Shown piece by piece: positions 44,697 to 53,122 of a DNA stretch of 64,000 nucleotides. The notes under the pieces were generated by a model, which saw only the letters and a program-made list of their open reading frames with translations, was not told the DNA's origin and did not search any database. This DNA comes from Curtobacterium flaccumfaciens (GTDB taxonomy: Bacteria; Actinomycetota; Actinomycetes; Actinomycetales; Microbacteriaceae): positions 124,001 through 188,000 of the forward strand of contig NZ_JABMCF010000035.1 in assembly GCF_013359815.1 (NCBI RefSeq), written 5' to 3'. Positions within the stretch are counted from its first letter, which is position 1; every line of letters starts with the position of its first letter. The position numbers and the translations under genes were made by a program.

Positions 44697-45569
44697 CTAG
44701 TTGCGCGAGCTGCTCGCGATGATGGCGAGGATGCGCAGGATCTCGAGGTACAGCCAGACGAGCGTCACGATCAGGCCGAACGCCGCGGTCCAGGCGTAGA
44801 TGCGGGGTGCCCCGCGCTCGACACCCGTCTTGATCTGGTCGAAGTCGAGGATCAGCGAGTACGCCGCCATGACGACCACGAAGATGCCGATGAGCACACC
44901 GAGCGGGATGCCGAAGAGCGTCACGCCCATCAGGCCGAACGCGCTCTGCGTCACGCCGGTCCACATGAGGACCAGGTTGACGAGGGAGAACGCCATGTAC
45001 CCGACCATGGCGATCAGGAAGAAGCGCGTGGCCTTCGGGGTCGCGCGGACCTTGCCCGAGCGGAACAGGAGCAGGGTGACGAAGAACACACCGAGCGTGC
45101 CGAACACCGCCTGCGCGACGATGCCGTCGGCCTTGGGGAACGCTGTCTGGAAGTAGTTCGAGATACCGCCGACGAACAGCCCCTCGAAGAACGCGTACGT
45201 CAGGATCAGACCCGGCGACGGCTTCTTCTTGAAGGTGTTCACGAGCGCCAGGACGAACCCGACGAGCGCGCCGACGATCCAGACGACCGGCGGCAGGTTC
45301 CAACCGGCCACCGCGCCGACGACGAGCACGCCGAACGCGAGCAGCGTCTTGACGATGGTGTCTTCGTACGACATGCGGTCGGTGTCCACCGGGGACGCGG
45401 TCGGACGGTCGTACATGTACTGCAGCTGCTCGGGGGTCATGCCGCCCTGGGCCTGCTGCGGGGTCTGTCCCCAGCCGGCCTGCTGCTGACCAGCACCGCG
45501 CCCGCCCCAGGTGTTTGCCCCCTGTGCGTTGAAGGCGGGGGACTGGTCGAAACCGGGCTTGAAGGCCAT
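44697..45569 (-). CDS. Bax inhibitor-1 / YccA-family membrane protein
   Basis: A 290-residue protein with a 65-residue Gln/Gly/Ala-rich cytoplasmic start (GGRGAGQQQAGWGQTPQQAQGG) followed by seven hydrophobic segments, ending IASSSRN. The family's VYLEILRIL-like end is visible as TLVWLYLEILRILAII. BI-1 proteins are proton-sensitive calcium leak channels in some bacteria, but the role in actinobacteria is unknown. GAAGAGGA lies just before the ATG at 45569. A DUF817-type gene lies 31 bases upstream on the same strand. Confidence 0.88.
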   Translation of the reverse strand: MAFKPGFDQSPAFNAQGANTWGGRGAGQQQAGWGQTPQQAQGGMTPEQLQYMYDRPTASPVDTDRMSYEDTIVKTLLAFGVLVVGAVAGWNLPPVVWIVGALVGFVLALVNTFKKKPSPGLILTYAFFEGLFVGGISNYFQTAFPKADGIVAQAVFGTLGVFFVTLLLFRSGKVRATPKATRFFLIAMVGYMAFSLVNLVLMWTGVTQSAFGLMGVTLFGIPLGVLIGIFVVVMAAYSLILDFDQIKTGVERGAPRIYAWTAAFGLIVTLVWLYLEILRILAIIASSSRN

Positions 45570-45600
45570 GGTGTCCTCTTCCTAGGAGATTCGAGTCCTC

Positions 45601-46614
45601 TCAGCCTAGGGGCGCTCGGTCGCGGAAGGCTGAGGATTCGCGGCGAGCGGACGCGGGCCCAGCGGGCCCCGTCGAGGGAAGCCTAGGGTCGCCCGCTGCA
45701 CGCGCGCCCCGAGGACGTCGAGAGTCCGCCGTCGAGCCCGTCGAGCCCGTCGAGCGCGCCCGTCCCGACGGCAGCGCCGGGTAGAGCCAGGTGACGAGCG
45801 CGACCGAGATCGTCATGAGCAGGAACCACGCCACGATCTTCGTCGGCGCCACCGGCTGCCACACCGCGAGCTGCGCCGGGTAGCTCCACGCCCCGGCCCA
45901 GGTCGCGACGTTCTCGGCCGCCCAGATGAACACCGCGACGAGTCCCATCGCGACGAGCACGGGCATCCGCAGCGTCGCCCGGTGGATCCGGACGTGCATG
46001 GTCGTGCGGGCGAAGAGCAGCAGCACGAGCGCGAGCAGCACGTACCGGGCGTCGGCGACGAAGTGGTGGCCGAAGAAGTTCAGGTAGATCCCGCCCGCCA
46101 CGACCGCCAGCAGCCACTGCCGCGGGTACCGGTCGAACCGCAGGTCGAACAGCCGGTAGACCCGCACCATGTACGACCCGACGGCGCCGTACATGAACCC
46201 CGAGAACAGCGGCACCCCGGCGACGACGAACAGCCCACCCGGCTCGTAGGTCCACGAGCCCATGTGGGTCTTGAACACCTCCATCGCGGTCCCGACGACG
46301 TGGAACAGCAGGACGACCCGGAGCTCCCGCACGGTCTCGAGCCCGAACACGAGCATCCCGACCTGCAGCAGCACGGCCGCGATCGTCAGGAGGTCGTTCC
46401 GCATCGCCGCCGGCACGGTCAGGTGCACCACGGCCATGGTCGCGAGCAGCAGCGCCCCGAACGCGCACGCCCAGGCCTGCTTCGCGCCGAACACCAGGAA
46501 CTCGGTGGCGAACACCCGGACGGGTCGGTGCGGTTGGTGCCCGGCGTCGAGCACGCGGCGTGCGGCGCGGTCGATCCGGGCCTCGACGGCGGTGGAGAGC
46601 GAACGGACGGTCAT
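45601..46614 (-). CDS. DUF817-type membrane protein
   Basis: A 337-residue inner-membrane protein with eight or nine helices and DUF817-like segments: FLVFGAKQAWACAFGALLLA, FKTHMGSWTYEP, PLFSGFMYGAVGSY, NFFGHHFVADARY and FIWAAENVATWAGAWSYP. The function is unknown. The ATG at 46614 is chosen over longer starts because the residues before it are not family-like. The C-terminal 55 residues are Arg/Ser/Pro-rich, and a nine-base GTCGAGCCC repeat (about 45728-45750) encodes a Ser-Thr-Gly repeat there. Confidence 0.8.
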   Translation of the reverse strand: MTVRSLSTAVEARIDRAARRVLDAGHQPHRPVRVFATEFLVFGAKQAWACAFGALLLATMAVVHLTVPAAMRNDLLTIAAVLLQVGMLVFGLETVRELRVVLLFHVVGTAMEVFKTHMGSWTYEPGGLFVVAGVPLFSGFMYGAVGSYMVRVYRLFDLRFDRYPRQWLLAVVAGGIYLNFFGHHFVADARYVLLALVLLLFARTTMHVRIHRATLRMPVLVAMGLVAVFIWAAENVATWAGAWSYPAQLAVWQPVAPTKIVAWFLLMTISVALVTWLYPALPSGRARSTGSTGSTADSRRPRGARAAGDPRLPSTGPAGPASARRESSAFRDRAPLG

Positions 46615-46708
46615 GCGGTGATGCTCGGCGTCGTCGCTGGGAACGATGGTCGCGGGAGCGACGCGTGTGTCCCGCGACACAGGCGCCCCGCTGGTCACCC
46701 GCGGCAAG

Positions 46709-46714
46709 TAGGGT
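46709..46714 (+). promoter_or_regulatory. -10 box (TAGGGT) of the phosphodiesterase gene
   Basis: TAGGGT ends six bases before the ATG at 46721, leaderless spacing. Confidence 0.5.
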
Positions 46715-46720
46715 CGCGCC

Positions 46721-47743
46721 ATGACCCTCGTGATCGCCCACCGCGGTGCGTCCGGCTACCGTCCCGAGCACTCGCGGAGCGCGTACGAGCTCGCGATCGA
46801 ACTCGGCGCCGACGCGATCGAACCGGACCTGGTGCCCACGAAGGACGGCGTGCTGGTGCTCCGGCACGAGAACGAGGTCTCGGGCACCACGGACGTCGCC
46901 GACCACCCCGAGTTCCGGCACCTGCGCACGACGAAGACCGTCGACGGCCAAACCCTGACCGGCTGGTTCACCGAGGACTTCACGTGGGCCGAGCTGCAGA
47001 CGCTCCGCACCCGCGAGCGCCTGCCGGTGCTGCGTCCGCGATCTGCCGAGCACGACGGTGCGCAGCCGATCCTGCGGCTCGTCGACCTGCTCGCGATCCT
47101 CGACGCGGCGCCCCGCCCGGTGGGGCTCGTCGCCGAGGTCAAGCACGCCGCGTCCTTCGACCGCGCCGGGTTCCCGATGGGCGCACTCGTCGACGCCGCG
47201 CTCGGCGAGGCCGGGTGGCGGCAGGACGAGCGGCTCACGGTGGAGAGCTTCGAGAAGGGCGTGCTGCGGGACCTGCGCGAGCGGGGGACCGGTGGTCGGC
47301 TCGTATACCTCCAGGAGGCCCGTGGCAGCGCCGCGGACGAGGTCGCGTCCCACGGGTCGCTCGCCCCCACCTACGCCGCCGAGCGCTCCGAGGACGCGCT
47401 CGCGTCGTTCGCGACCGAGTTCCACGGCATCAGCGTCGACCTCGGCACCCTGATGGCCGGCGTCGACAGCGTCGCGCTCGACGATCCGACGCCGGTGCGC
47501 AGCGCGATCGTCGACCGGGCCCACGCCGTGGGGCTCGCGGTGTACACGTGGACCCTCCGGCCGGAGAACCGGTTCCTGCCGTCGCCGTTGCGTCGTGGTG
47601 GCGACGTCGCGGCGTTCGGCGACTGGGAGCGGTGGTTCACGTCCGTGATCCGCACCGGACTCGACGGGGTGTTCGCCGATCACCCCGACCTGGCGGTGCG
47701 TGCCCGGTCAGTCCTCGAGCGCCTCGAGCGGGATGCCGGTTGA
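46721..47743 (+). CDS. Glycerophosphodiester phosphodiesterase
   Basis: A 340-residue GDPD-family enzyme that splits glycerophosphodiesters into an alcohol and glycerol-3-phosphate. The catalytic start VIAHRGASGYRPEHS and AIEPDLVPTKDGVLVLRHE give the His, Glu and Asp ligands, and LVAEVKH follows. The length and the insert after the first motif resemble the GlpQ subgroup. No signal peptide is visible, so it should be cytoplasmic. It may feed GlpD. The 3' end overlaps a convergent gene by 36 bases. Confidence 0.92.
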   Translation: MTLVIAHRGASGYRPEHSRSAYELAIELGADAIEPDLVPTKDGVLVLRHENEVSGTTDVADHPEFRHLRTTKTVDGQTLTGWFTEDFTWAELQTLRTRERLPVLRPRSAEHDGAQPILRLVDLLAILDAAPRPVGLVAEVKHAASFDRAGFPMGALVDAALGEAGWRQDERLTVESFEKGVLRDLRERGTGGRLVYLQEARGSAADEVASHGSLAPTYAAERSEDALASFATEFHGISVDLGTLMAGVDSVALDDPTPVRSAIVDRAHAVGLAVYTWTLRPENRFLPSPLRRGGDVAAFGDWERWFTSVIRTGLDGVFADHPDLAVRARSVLERLERDAG

Positions 47744-48379
47744 CCGGAGGACCTCGGCGGCCTCATCGCGTGCGGACGTGGCAGCGGCGCGGAGCCCGGC
47801 CAGGTCCTCGGGCCGGTAGAACCACGAGCTCCGATCGCCGGGCGAGACCGTCCGTTGCGCGTCCGTCAGGTCGGCGTCGTGTTCGCCCTTCCGGAGGTCG
47901 GCACGCGCACGGTCGAGCGCCTGCAGGACTGCCGAGGCACGGATGACCTCGGCCGCGGGCAGGTCCCCGGGCGCGAGACGGGCGACCCGAGGGTCGATCG
48001 GTGTCACCGGGAGGGCCTGCACCGGTGGCTGTCGGCGCCGCCGTCGATCGACGAGGACCGCGACGGCGGACGAGACGACGAGGAACACCACGACGGCGAC
48101 GAGGAGCCGGGCACTCCTCGGGAACGTCGACGCAGCGAGGGCCCCGAGTACGGCCAAGCACAGCCCAGCGGTGACCAGGCCGACCGACAGCGGGACCAGG
48201 CACCCCGCCGTGTCCTGTCGAGACCGCTGAGCACGGGCCCGACGGTGGCTCTCGACGATCGCGGCGGGGTCGTCGCGCCCGTCCGGAGGCAGGATGCAGA
48301 GGACGTCCTGGGTGGTGGGAACCGCGGCCGACATCGCAGGGAGCACGAAGACGTCAGGTCGGTCCGGTGTGATCGCCAC
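47708..48379 (-). CDS. Unknown membrane protein
   Basis: No family is recognised. From the GTG at 48379 the product has 223 residues: a 60-residue N-terminus (DVFVLPAMSAAVPTTQD), two close hydrophobic segments (about 60-82 and 88-106), a basic RRRRR stretch and a cytoplasmic helical C-terminus. The start is supported by a CAGGAT box six bases upstream on the minus strand; a GTG at 48397 is an alternative. It overlaps the convergent phosphodiesterase gene by 36 bases and diverges from pcrA. Confidence 0.65.
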   Translation of the reverse strand: MAITPDRPDVFVLPAMSAAVPTTQDVLCILPPDGRDDPAAIVESHRRARAQRSRQDTAGCLVPLSVGLVTAGLCLAVLGALAASTFPRSARLLVAVVVFLVVSSAVAVLVDRRRRRQPPVQALPVTPIDPRVARLAPGDLPAAEVIRASAVLQALDRARADLRKGEHDADLTDAQRTVSPGDRSSWFYRPEDLAGLRAAATSARDEAAEVLRSTGIPLEALED

Positions 48380-48385
48380 GGCGCC

Positions 48386-48391
48386 ATCCTG
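48386..48391 (-). promoter_or_regulatory. -10 box (CAGGAT) of the unknown membrane protein gene
   Basis: On the minus strand CAGGAT ends six bases before the GTG at 48379. The first base departs from the TAnnnT pattern, so this is weaker than the other sites. Confidence 0.35.
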
Positions 48392-48421
48392 CCGCACGAG
48401 GTCGCTGTCGGGGGTCTCGCC

Positions 48422-48427
48422 TAGAAT
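48422..48427 (+). promoter_or_regulatory. -10 box (TAGAAT) of pcrA
   Basis: TAGAAT ends nine bases before the ATG at 48437. No LexA box is visible around it. Confidence 0.5.
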
Positions 48428-48436
48428 GTCCCGAAC

Positions 48437-50902
48437 ATGACGATCGTGCTCGACCCCTTCGAATCGACGCCCGAGCCGGGCGCCGGTGCCCGCGCGTACG
48501 AAGACCCGTTCACCGCGGGTCTGAACCCCCAGCAGAAGGAAGCCGTCGAGTACCGCGGCGAGTCCCTGCTGATCGTTGCCGGCGCCGGTTCCGGCAAGAC
48601 GAGCGTGCTCACCCGCCGCATCGCGCTGCTGCTCGCCAACCGCGAAGCGTGGCCGTCGCAGATCCTGGCGATCACGTTCACGAACAAGGCCGCTGCCGAG
48701 ATGCGCGAGCGCGTCCGGGCCCTGGTCGGGGGCGAGGCCGAGGGGATGTGGATCTCCACGTTCCACTCGGCGTGCGTGCGCATCCTGCGACGCGAAGCCG
48801 AGCGGTTCGGGTTCCCGCAGTCGTTCACGATCTACGACTCCGCCGACTCCAAGGCGCTGCTGAAGCGGATCATCAAGGAGCTCGAGGCCGACTCCCTCGG
48901 GCTGACCGTCGGCGCCGCGGCGTCGAAGATCTCGAAGCTCAAGAACGAGCTGCAGGACATCGACACCTACGCGCGCAACATCAACGTGAACGACCCGCAA
49001 GAGGTCATGTTCACCGAGGTGTTCCGGCGCTACACGAACGAACTCCGCCGGGCGAACGCGTTCGACTTCGACGACCTCATCGGGCAGACGGTGTTCCTGT
49101 TCCGGGCATTCCCGGACGTCGCCGCCCTGTACCAGCGCCGCTTCCGGTACATCCTGGTCGACGAGTACCAGGACACGAACCACGCCCAGTACGCCCTGAT
49201 CCGCGAGCTCACCCGCCCGGTGCCGGTCGAACAGGTCGACAAGCTCGAGGACTCCGGCCAGCACGTCGCCCGGATGCGCGAGACCGACGGCTCGATCGCC
49301 CCCGCGTCCCTGACGGTGGTCGGTGACTCCGACCAGTCCATCTACGCCTTCCGCGGGGCGGACATCCGCAACATCGTCGAGTTCGAGCGGGACTTCCCGA
49401 ACTCCAAGACGATCCTGCTCGAGCAGAACTACCGCTCGACGCAGAACATCCTCGACGCGGCGAACGCCGTCATCGCGAACAACTTCGACCGCCAGGCGAA
49501 GAGCCTGTTCACCGACGTCGGCGCCGGCGAGAAGATCGTCGGCTTCACCGGGTACACCGGCCACGACGAGGCGCAGTTCGTCGCCGACGAGATCCAGCGC
49601 CTGCGTGAAGACGGCATGGACTACCGCGACATGGCGGTGTTCTACCGGACCAACTCGCAGACACGTGCGTTGGAGGAGATCTTCATCCGTGCGGCGATCC
49701 CGTACCGGGTGCTCGGTGGCACCAAGTTCTACGAGCGTGCCGAGATCAAGGACGCCATGGCGTACCTGATCACGGTCGCCAACCCGGCCGACCCGATGGC
49801 CCTGCGCCGAATCCTCAACGTGCCCAAGCGCGGCATCGGCTCGGTCACCGAGACCACGCTGCAGCGCTACGCCGACGAGCACGAGACCACCATGCGCGAC
49901 GCCCTGCGCCACGCGGGCGAGCTCGGGTTCGGGCCGAAGGTGCGCAACGCCATCACGGAGTTCGCGGCGCTGCTCGACGCCGTGTCCGAGAAGGCCCCGA
50001 CGCAGCCGGTGGTCGACACCCTGACGCAGCTGCTCGACGGCTCCGGGTTGCTCGACAACCTGCGGAAGTCGCCCGACGCGCAGGACGCCGCCCGTGCCGA
50101 CAACATCGACGAGCTCGTGGCCGTCACGCGTGAGTTCCAGAAGAACAACCCCGAGGGCACGCTGTCGGACTTCCTGACCGAGGTCTCGCTGGTCGCCGCG
50201 GCGGACGAGCTCGACGACTCCTCGGGCACGGTCTCGCTGATGACCCTGCACACCGCGAAGGGCCTGGAGTACGACGCGGTGTTCCTGACCGGCGTCGAGG
50301 AAGACCTGCTCCCGCACCGGATGTCCGCCAACGAACCCGGCGGGCCGTCGGAAGAGCGCCGGCTGTTCTACGTGGGCATCACCCGCGCCAAGAAGGTCCT
50401 GTTCCTGTCCCTCGCGATGACCCGTGCCCAGTTCGGCGACGTGAACGTGGCGATGCCCTCGCGCTTCCTGCAGGAGATCCCCGAGGGGCTCATCGAGTGG
50501 AAGCAGTCCCCGGGCATGGCGAACAGCCGTGGTGGCACGCAGCCCCGCGCCCTGAACGCCAAGCGCGACGGCGGCTTCGGTGGCGGTGGCGGTGGCGGTG
50601 GAGGTGGCGGCGGCGGTGGCTACCGCGGTGGTGGTGGCTGGGGCGGCGGCTCGTACGACCGCGCAGCGGCGGCCTCGAAGACCCGTCCGAAGACCGAGTG
50701 GGCGAACCGGGTGTCCGGGCAGGTGCGCGACAACGGCGACATGGAACTCGTCGCCGGCGACCGCATCAAGCACGTCGACTTCGGCGAGGGCACGGTGTCC
50801 GCGGTGACGGGGCAGGGCGCCAAGCGCATCGCCGAGATCGCGTTCGACTCCGCGGGCCGCAAGAAGCTCCTCATCAAGATCGCCCCGATCGAGAAGCTGT
50901 AG
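48437..50902 (+). CDS. pcrA: ATP-dependent DNA helicase PcrA/UvrD
   Basis: A superfamily-1 3'-5' DNA helicase acting in repair and replication. The 821-residue product has NPQQKEAVEYRGESLLIVAG, Walker A GAGSGKTSVLTRR, LAITFTNKAAAEMRERV, Walker B LVDEYQDTNHAQY, GDSDQSIYAFRGAD, EQNYRST, LMTLHTAKGLEYDAVF and the VGITRAKK motif. The C-terminus has a Gly-rich linker (about 715-735) and then a Tudor-like end (AGDRIKHVDFGEGTVSAVTG) known from PcrA to bind RNA polymerase. The start is set by the -10 box. Confidence 0.97.
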   Translation: MTIVLDPFESTPEPGAGARAYEDPFTAGLNPQQKEAVEYRGESLLIVAGAGSGKTSVLTRRIALLLANREAWPSQILAITFTNKAAAEMRERVRALVGGEAEGMWISTFHSACVRILRREAERFGFPQSFTIYDSADSKALLKRIIKELEADSLGLTVGAAASKISKLKNELQDIDTYARNINVNDPQEVMFTEVFRRYTNELRRANAFDFDDLIGQTVFLFRAFPDVAALYQRRFRYILVDEYQDTNHAQYALIRELTRPVPVEQVDKLEDSGQHVARMRETDGSIAPASLTVVGDSDQSIYAFRGADIRNIVEFERDFPNSKTILLEQNYRSTQNILDAANAVIANNFDRQAKSLFTDVGAGEKIVGFTGYTGHDEAQFVADEIQRLREDGMDYRDMAVFYRTNSQTRALEEIFIRAAIPYRVLGGTKFYERAEIKDAMAYLITVANPADPMALRRILNVPKRGIGSVTETTLQRYADEHETTMRDALRHAGELGFGPKVRNAITEFAALLDAVSEKAPTQPVVDTLTQLLDGSGLLDNLRKSPDAQDAARADNIDELVAVTREFQKNNPEGTLSDFLTEVSLVAAADELDDSSGTVSLMTLHTAKGLEYDAVFLTGVEEDLLPHRMSANEPGGPSEERRLFYVGITRAKKVLFLSLAMTRAQFGDVNVAMPSRFLQEIPEGLIEWKQSPGMANSRGGTQPRALNAKRDGGFGGGGGGGGGGGGGGYRGGGGWGGGSYDRAAAASKTRPKTEWANRVSGQVRDNGDMELVAGDRIKHVDFGEGTVSAVTGQGAKRIAEIAFDSAGRKKLLIKIAPIEKL
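50571..50649 (+). repeat. GGT/GGC simple repeat in pcrA
   Basis: A run of GGCGGT-type units encodes the polyglycine linker of PcrA. Length changes in multiples of three would only alter the linker. Confidence 0.85.
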
Positions 50903-50987
50903 GAGCCCTCACCGGTCCACACCGAACCGGCAGCCGCGGCCGGTCTGGAGTTCACGGAACGGACCCGGGGCGTTCCCCCGCGATCCG

Positions 50988-50993
50988 TACGGT
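50988..50993 (+). promoter_or_regulatory. -10 box (TACGGT) of the phosphoesterase gene
   Basis: TACGGT ends eight bases before the GTG at 51002. Confidence 0.4.
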
Positions 50994-51001
50994 GCGGTGC
51001 T

Positions 51002-52981
51002 GTGCAGAACAGCCCTGACGACCGCGACGACGCCCACGACCACGCCGGAGACCGCAGCAAGCGCATCCCGGTCTCCCGCCGGGGCTTCCTGGTCGGATCC
51101 GGACTCGCCGGTGCCGCCGGACTCGTGGCGTCGAACGGCTTCGGCAGCGCCCCGGCTGTCGCCGATGCGCTGACCGCGGCACCCGCCGTGGCCCCGGCGG
51201 CGCTGGGCGGATCGGCCGCGGTCGCGCAGGCAGCGGTGGTGCGCGGCCACACCGGACGGTGGCGCCCGGACACGACCTCGCCACGCTTCACCGTCGCGGT
51301 CATGCCGGACACGCAGTACATGTTCGACGGCGCCGCGGTCGACCCCGCGCCGATGCGGGCCTCGCTCGAGTACGTCGTCCGCGAGCAGGCCCGGCACAAC
51401 ACCGTGTTCCTCGTGCACCTCGGCGACCTGACCCAGAACGGTGCGGCGTCCGAGATGCGCGCATCCGGTGCGGTCTTCGACGTGCTCGACCGAGCCGGGG
51501 CGCCCTACAGCGTGCTCGCCGGCAACCACGACGTCGACTCCTCGACCGACGACCAGCGCGGCCGCACCCCGTACCTCGACGTGTTCGGTCCGCAGCGGTT
51601 CCGGAAGGCCCCGGGCTGGATCGGTTCGAGCCCCGACGGCTACAACACCGCCCACCGGTTCACCGCAGCCGGCCGCGAGTGGGTCGTCCTGGCGCTCGAC
51701 TGGCGGACGAGCGCGAGCGGGCTCGCCTGGGCCAGCTCCGTGCTCGCCGCCCGGCCGCACGCTCCGGTCATCCTCACGACGCACGCCCTCGTCGACTCGG
51801 ACGCCAGCGGCGGGGCGGCGTTCGACCCCTACGGCCAGCAGCTCTGGGACTCCTTCATCTCGAAGCACGACCAGGTGTTCCTGACGCTCAACGGGCACTA
51901 CTGGGGGCCGGGACGCATGACGGTGAAGAACGCCGTGGGGCACGACGTCGCCCTGCACCTGACCAACTACCAGAACCGCTACTACGGCGGGGCGGCCATG
52001 ATCCGGCTGTACCACGTCGACCTCGAGCGGAACGTCATCGACGTCGAGACGCTGTCGCCCTTCCTGCTCGCCGGCGGACTCGGCGACGCGAACGAGCTCG
52101 CAGCGCAGGAGACCGCGCTCAGCGGCGACGTCGACCGCTTCACCATGGCAGTGGACTTCGACGCGCGCTTCGCGGGGTTCGCGCCGGTCGCACCACGGGC
52201 CTCCCGGCCGGCGGCACGCATGCTGGTGCCGGGGACGCTGGCGTACTGGCGGTTCGACGGCAACCCGGACGGGGCGGCGCTCGCGCCGACGACGCGGGTG
52301 CGCGACCAGAGCGGCAAGGGCAACGACCTGGTGGTCGCCCGGCGGACCGGTGCCGTCGCAGGGGCGCTGCGCTGGACGGCGGCGCACCACCCCGACCAGC
52401 CGGGCGCCGGCAGCCTCGCGCTGCAGGGCGGCAAGACCGGCGGCGACCACCTGCAGACCGTCGACACGGCACCGCTCAACCGGACCCACTTCCCCCGCGG
52501 CTACACGGTCGAGGCGTTCTTCGCGCTGCCGACCACCTTCGACCCGAGCGCGAACGGGTTCAGTGCCCTGCTGTCGCAGTACTCGAGCGCCGGCCAGGTG
52601 GGGAAAGCGACCGGAGCCGACGGTGACCCGGACGAACCCGCGGTGACGCTGAGCCTGTCGGGGGACCGCGAACTGCAGTGGTGCGTGTACCCGGCGAGCC
52701 AGGACGGATCACTGACGAACTGGGGACACGAGTTGCCGCTCGGCGCCTGGTGGCACGTGGCCGTGGTGAACGACGGGACGCACACCGTGCTGTACGTCGA
52801 CGGGTGCCCGGTCGTGCGCAACCCATCCACCCCGAACCGCGGTCTCAGCACGGTCGGCAAGCCGTGGCTGCTCGGTGGGTACCGCTACGGCGACAAGCTC
52901 GACAACGTGTTCGTCGGGTCGATCGGCGACGTGCGCGTCGTCGGCCGGGCCCTGCAGCCGAGCGAGTTCATGAACGCCTGA
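51002..52981 (+). CDS. Tat-exported metallophosphoesterase with C-terminal LamG-like lectin domain
   Basis: A 659-residue secreted protein. A twin-arginine signal (SRRGFLVGSGLAGAAGLVAS) lies at about 25-55. A calcineurin-like phosphoesterase domain (about 95-385) shows the metal motifs MPDTQYM, HLGDLTQNG, GNHDVDS, TTHALV and LNGHYWG. A concanavalin/LamG-like jelly-roll (about 410-655) follows, with LAYWRFDGN, YTVEAFFALP and WWHVAVVNDGTHTVLYVDG. The substrate is unknown; the lectin part suggests a glycan or surface target. It ends with the domain, with no wall anchor. Confidence 0.9.
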   Translation: MQNSPDDRDDAHDHAGDRSKRIPVSRRGFLVGSGLAGAAGLVASNGFGSAPAVADALTAAPAVAPAALGGSAAVAQAAVVRGHTGRWRPDTTSPRFTVAVMPDTQYMFDGAAVDPAPMRASLEYVVREQARHNTVFLVHLGDLTQNGAASEMRASGAVFDVLDRAGAPYSVLAGNHDVDSSTDDQRGRTPYLDVFGPQRFRKAPGWIGSSPDGYNTAHRFTAAGREWVVLALDWRTSASGLAWASSVLAARPHAPVILTTHALVDSDASGGAAFDPYGQQLWDSFISKHDQVFLTLNGHYWGPGRMTVKNAVGHDVALHLTNYQNRYYGGAAMIRLYHVDLERNVIDVETLSPFLLAGGLGDANELAAQETALSGDVDRFTMAVDFDARFAGFAPVAPRASRPAARMLVPGTLAYWRFDGNPDGAALAPTTRVRDQSGKGNDLVVARRTGAVAGALRWTAAHHPDQPGAGSLALQGGKTGGDHLQTVDTAPLNRTHFPRGYTVEAFFALPTTFDPSANGFSALLSQYSSAGQVGKATGADGDPDEPAVTLSLSGDRELQWCVYPASQDGSLTNWGHELPLGAWWHVAVVNDGTHTVLYVDGCPVVRNPSTPNRGLSTVGKPWLLGGYRYGDKLDNVFVGSIGDVRVVGRALQPSEFMNA

Positions 52982-53102
52982 CGTCCGGCGGCGGACGCCT
53001 GACCCGCGCGGTGGGTGGGGGCTCGGGCTGCCCGGCAGACGTGCGTCTGACACGCCCGGCCGCTCGGCGCGCCCCTCGTTCGGGTGGCACGATCACGCTT
53101 TG

Positions 53103-53121
53103 TGAGGTTAGCCTTACCTAA
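53103..53121 (+). promoter_or_regulatory. Iron box (IdeR/DmdR type) of the siderophore operon
   Basis: The 19 bases TGAGGTTAGCCTTACCTAA match the IdeR/DmdR1 consensus TTAGGTTAGCCTAACCTAA at 17 of 19 positions. The box ends one base before the GTG at 53123 and contains TAGCCT (53109-53114), which has leaderless -10 spacing (eight bases). Iron-loaded repressor would therefore cover both the -10 box and the start site. Confidence 0.85.
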
Positions 53122-53122
53122 C

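Noticed and set aside
48400-48440. LexA (SOS) box before pcrA
   Set aside because: Only a half-site-like CGAAC string is present, with no inverted partner at the right spacing.
47708-50773. A 1021-codon open frame on the minus strand across pcrA
   Set aside because: Only its last ~220 codons (below 48379) look like protein. The rest is antisense to pcrA, which has every helicase motif on the plus strand; long antisense frames are expected at this GC content.
53084-53122. Upstream start for the siderophore decarboxylase
   Set aside because: It would run through the iron box and promoter; the GTG right after the box is the sensible start.
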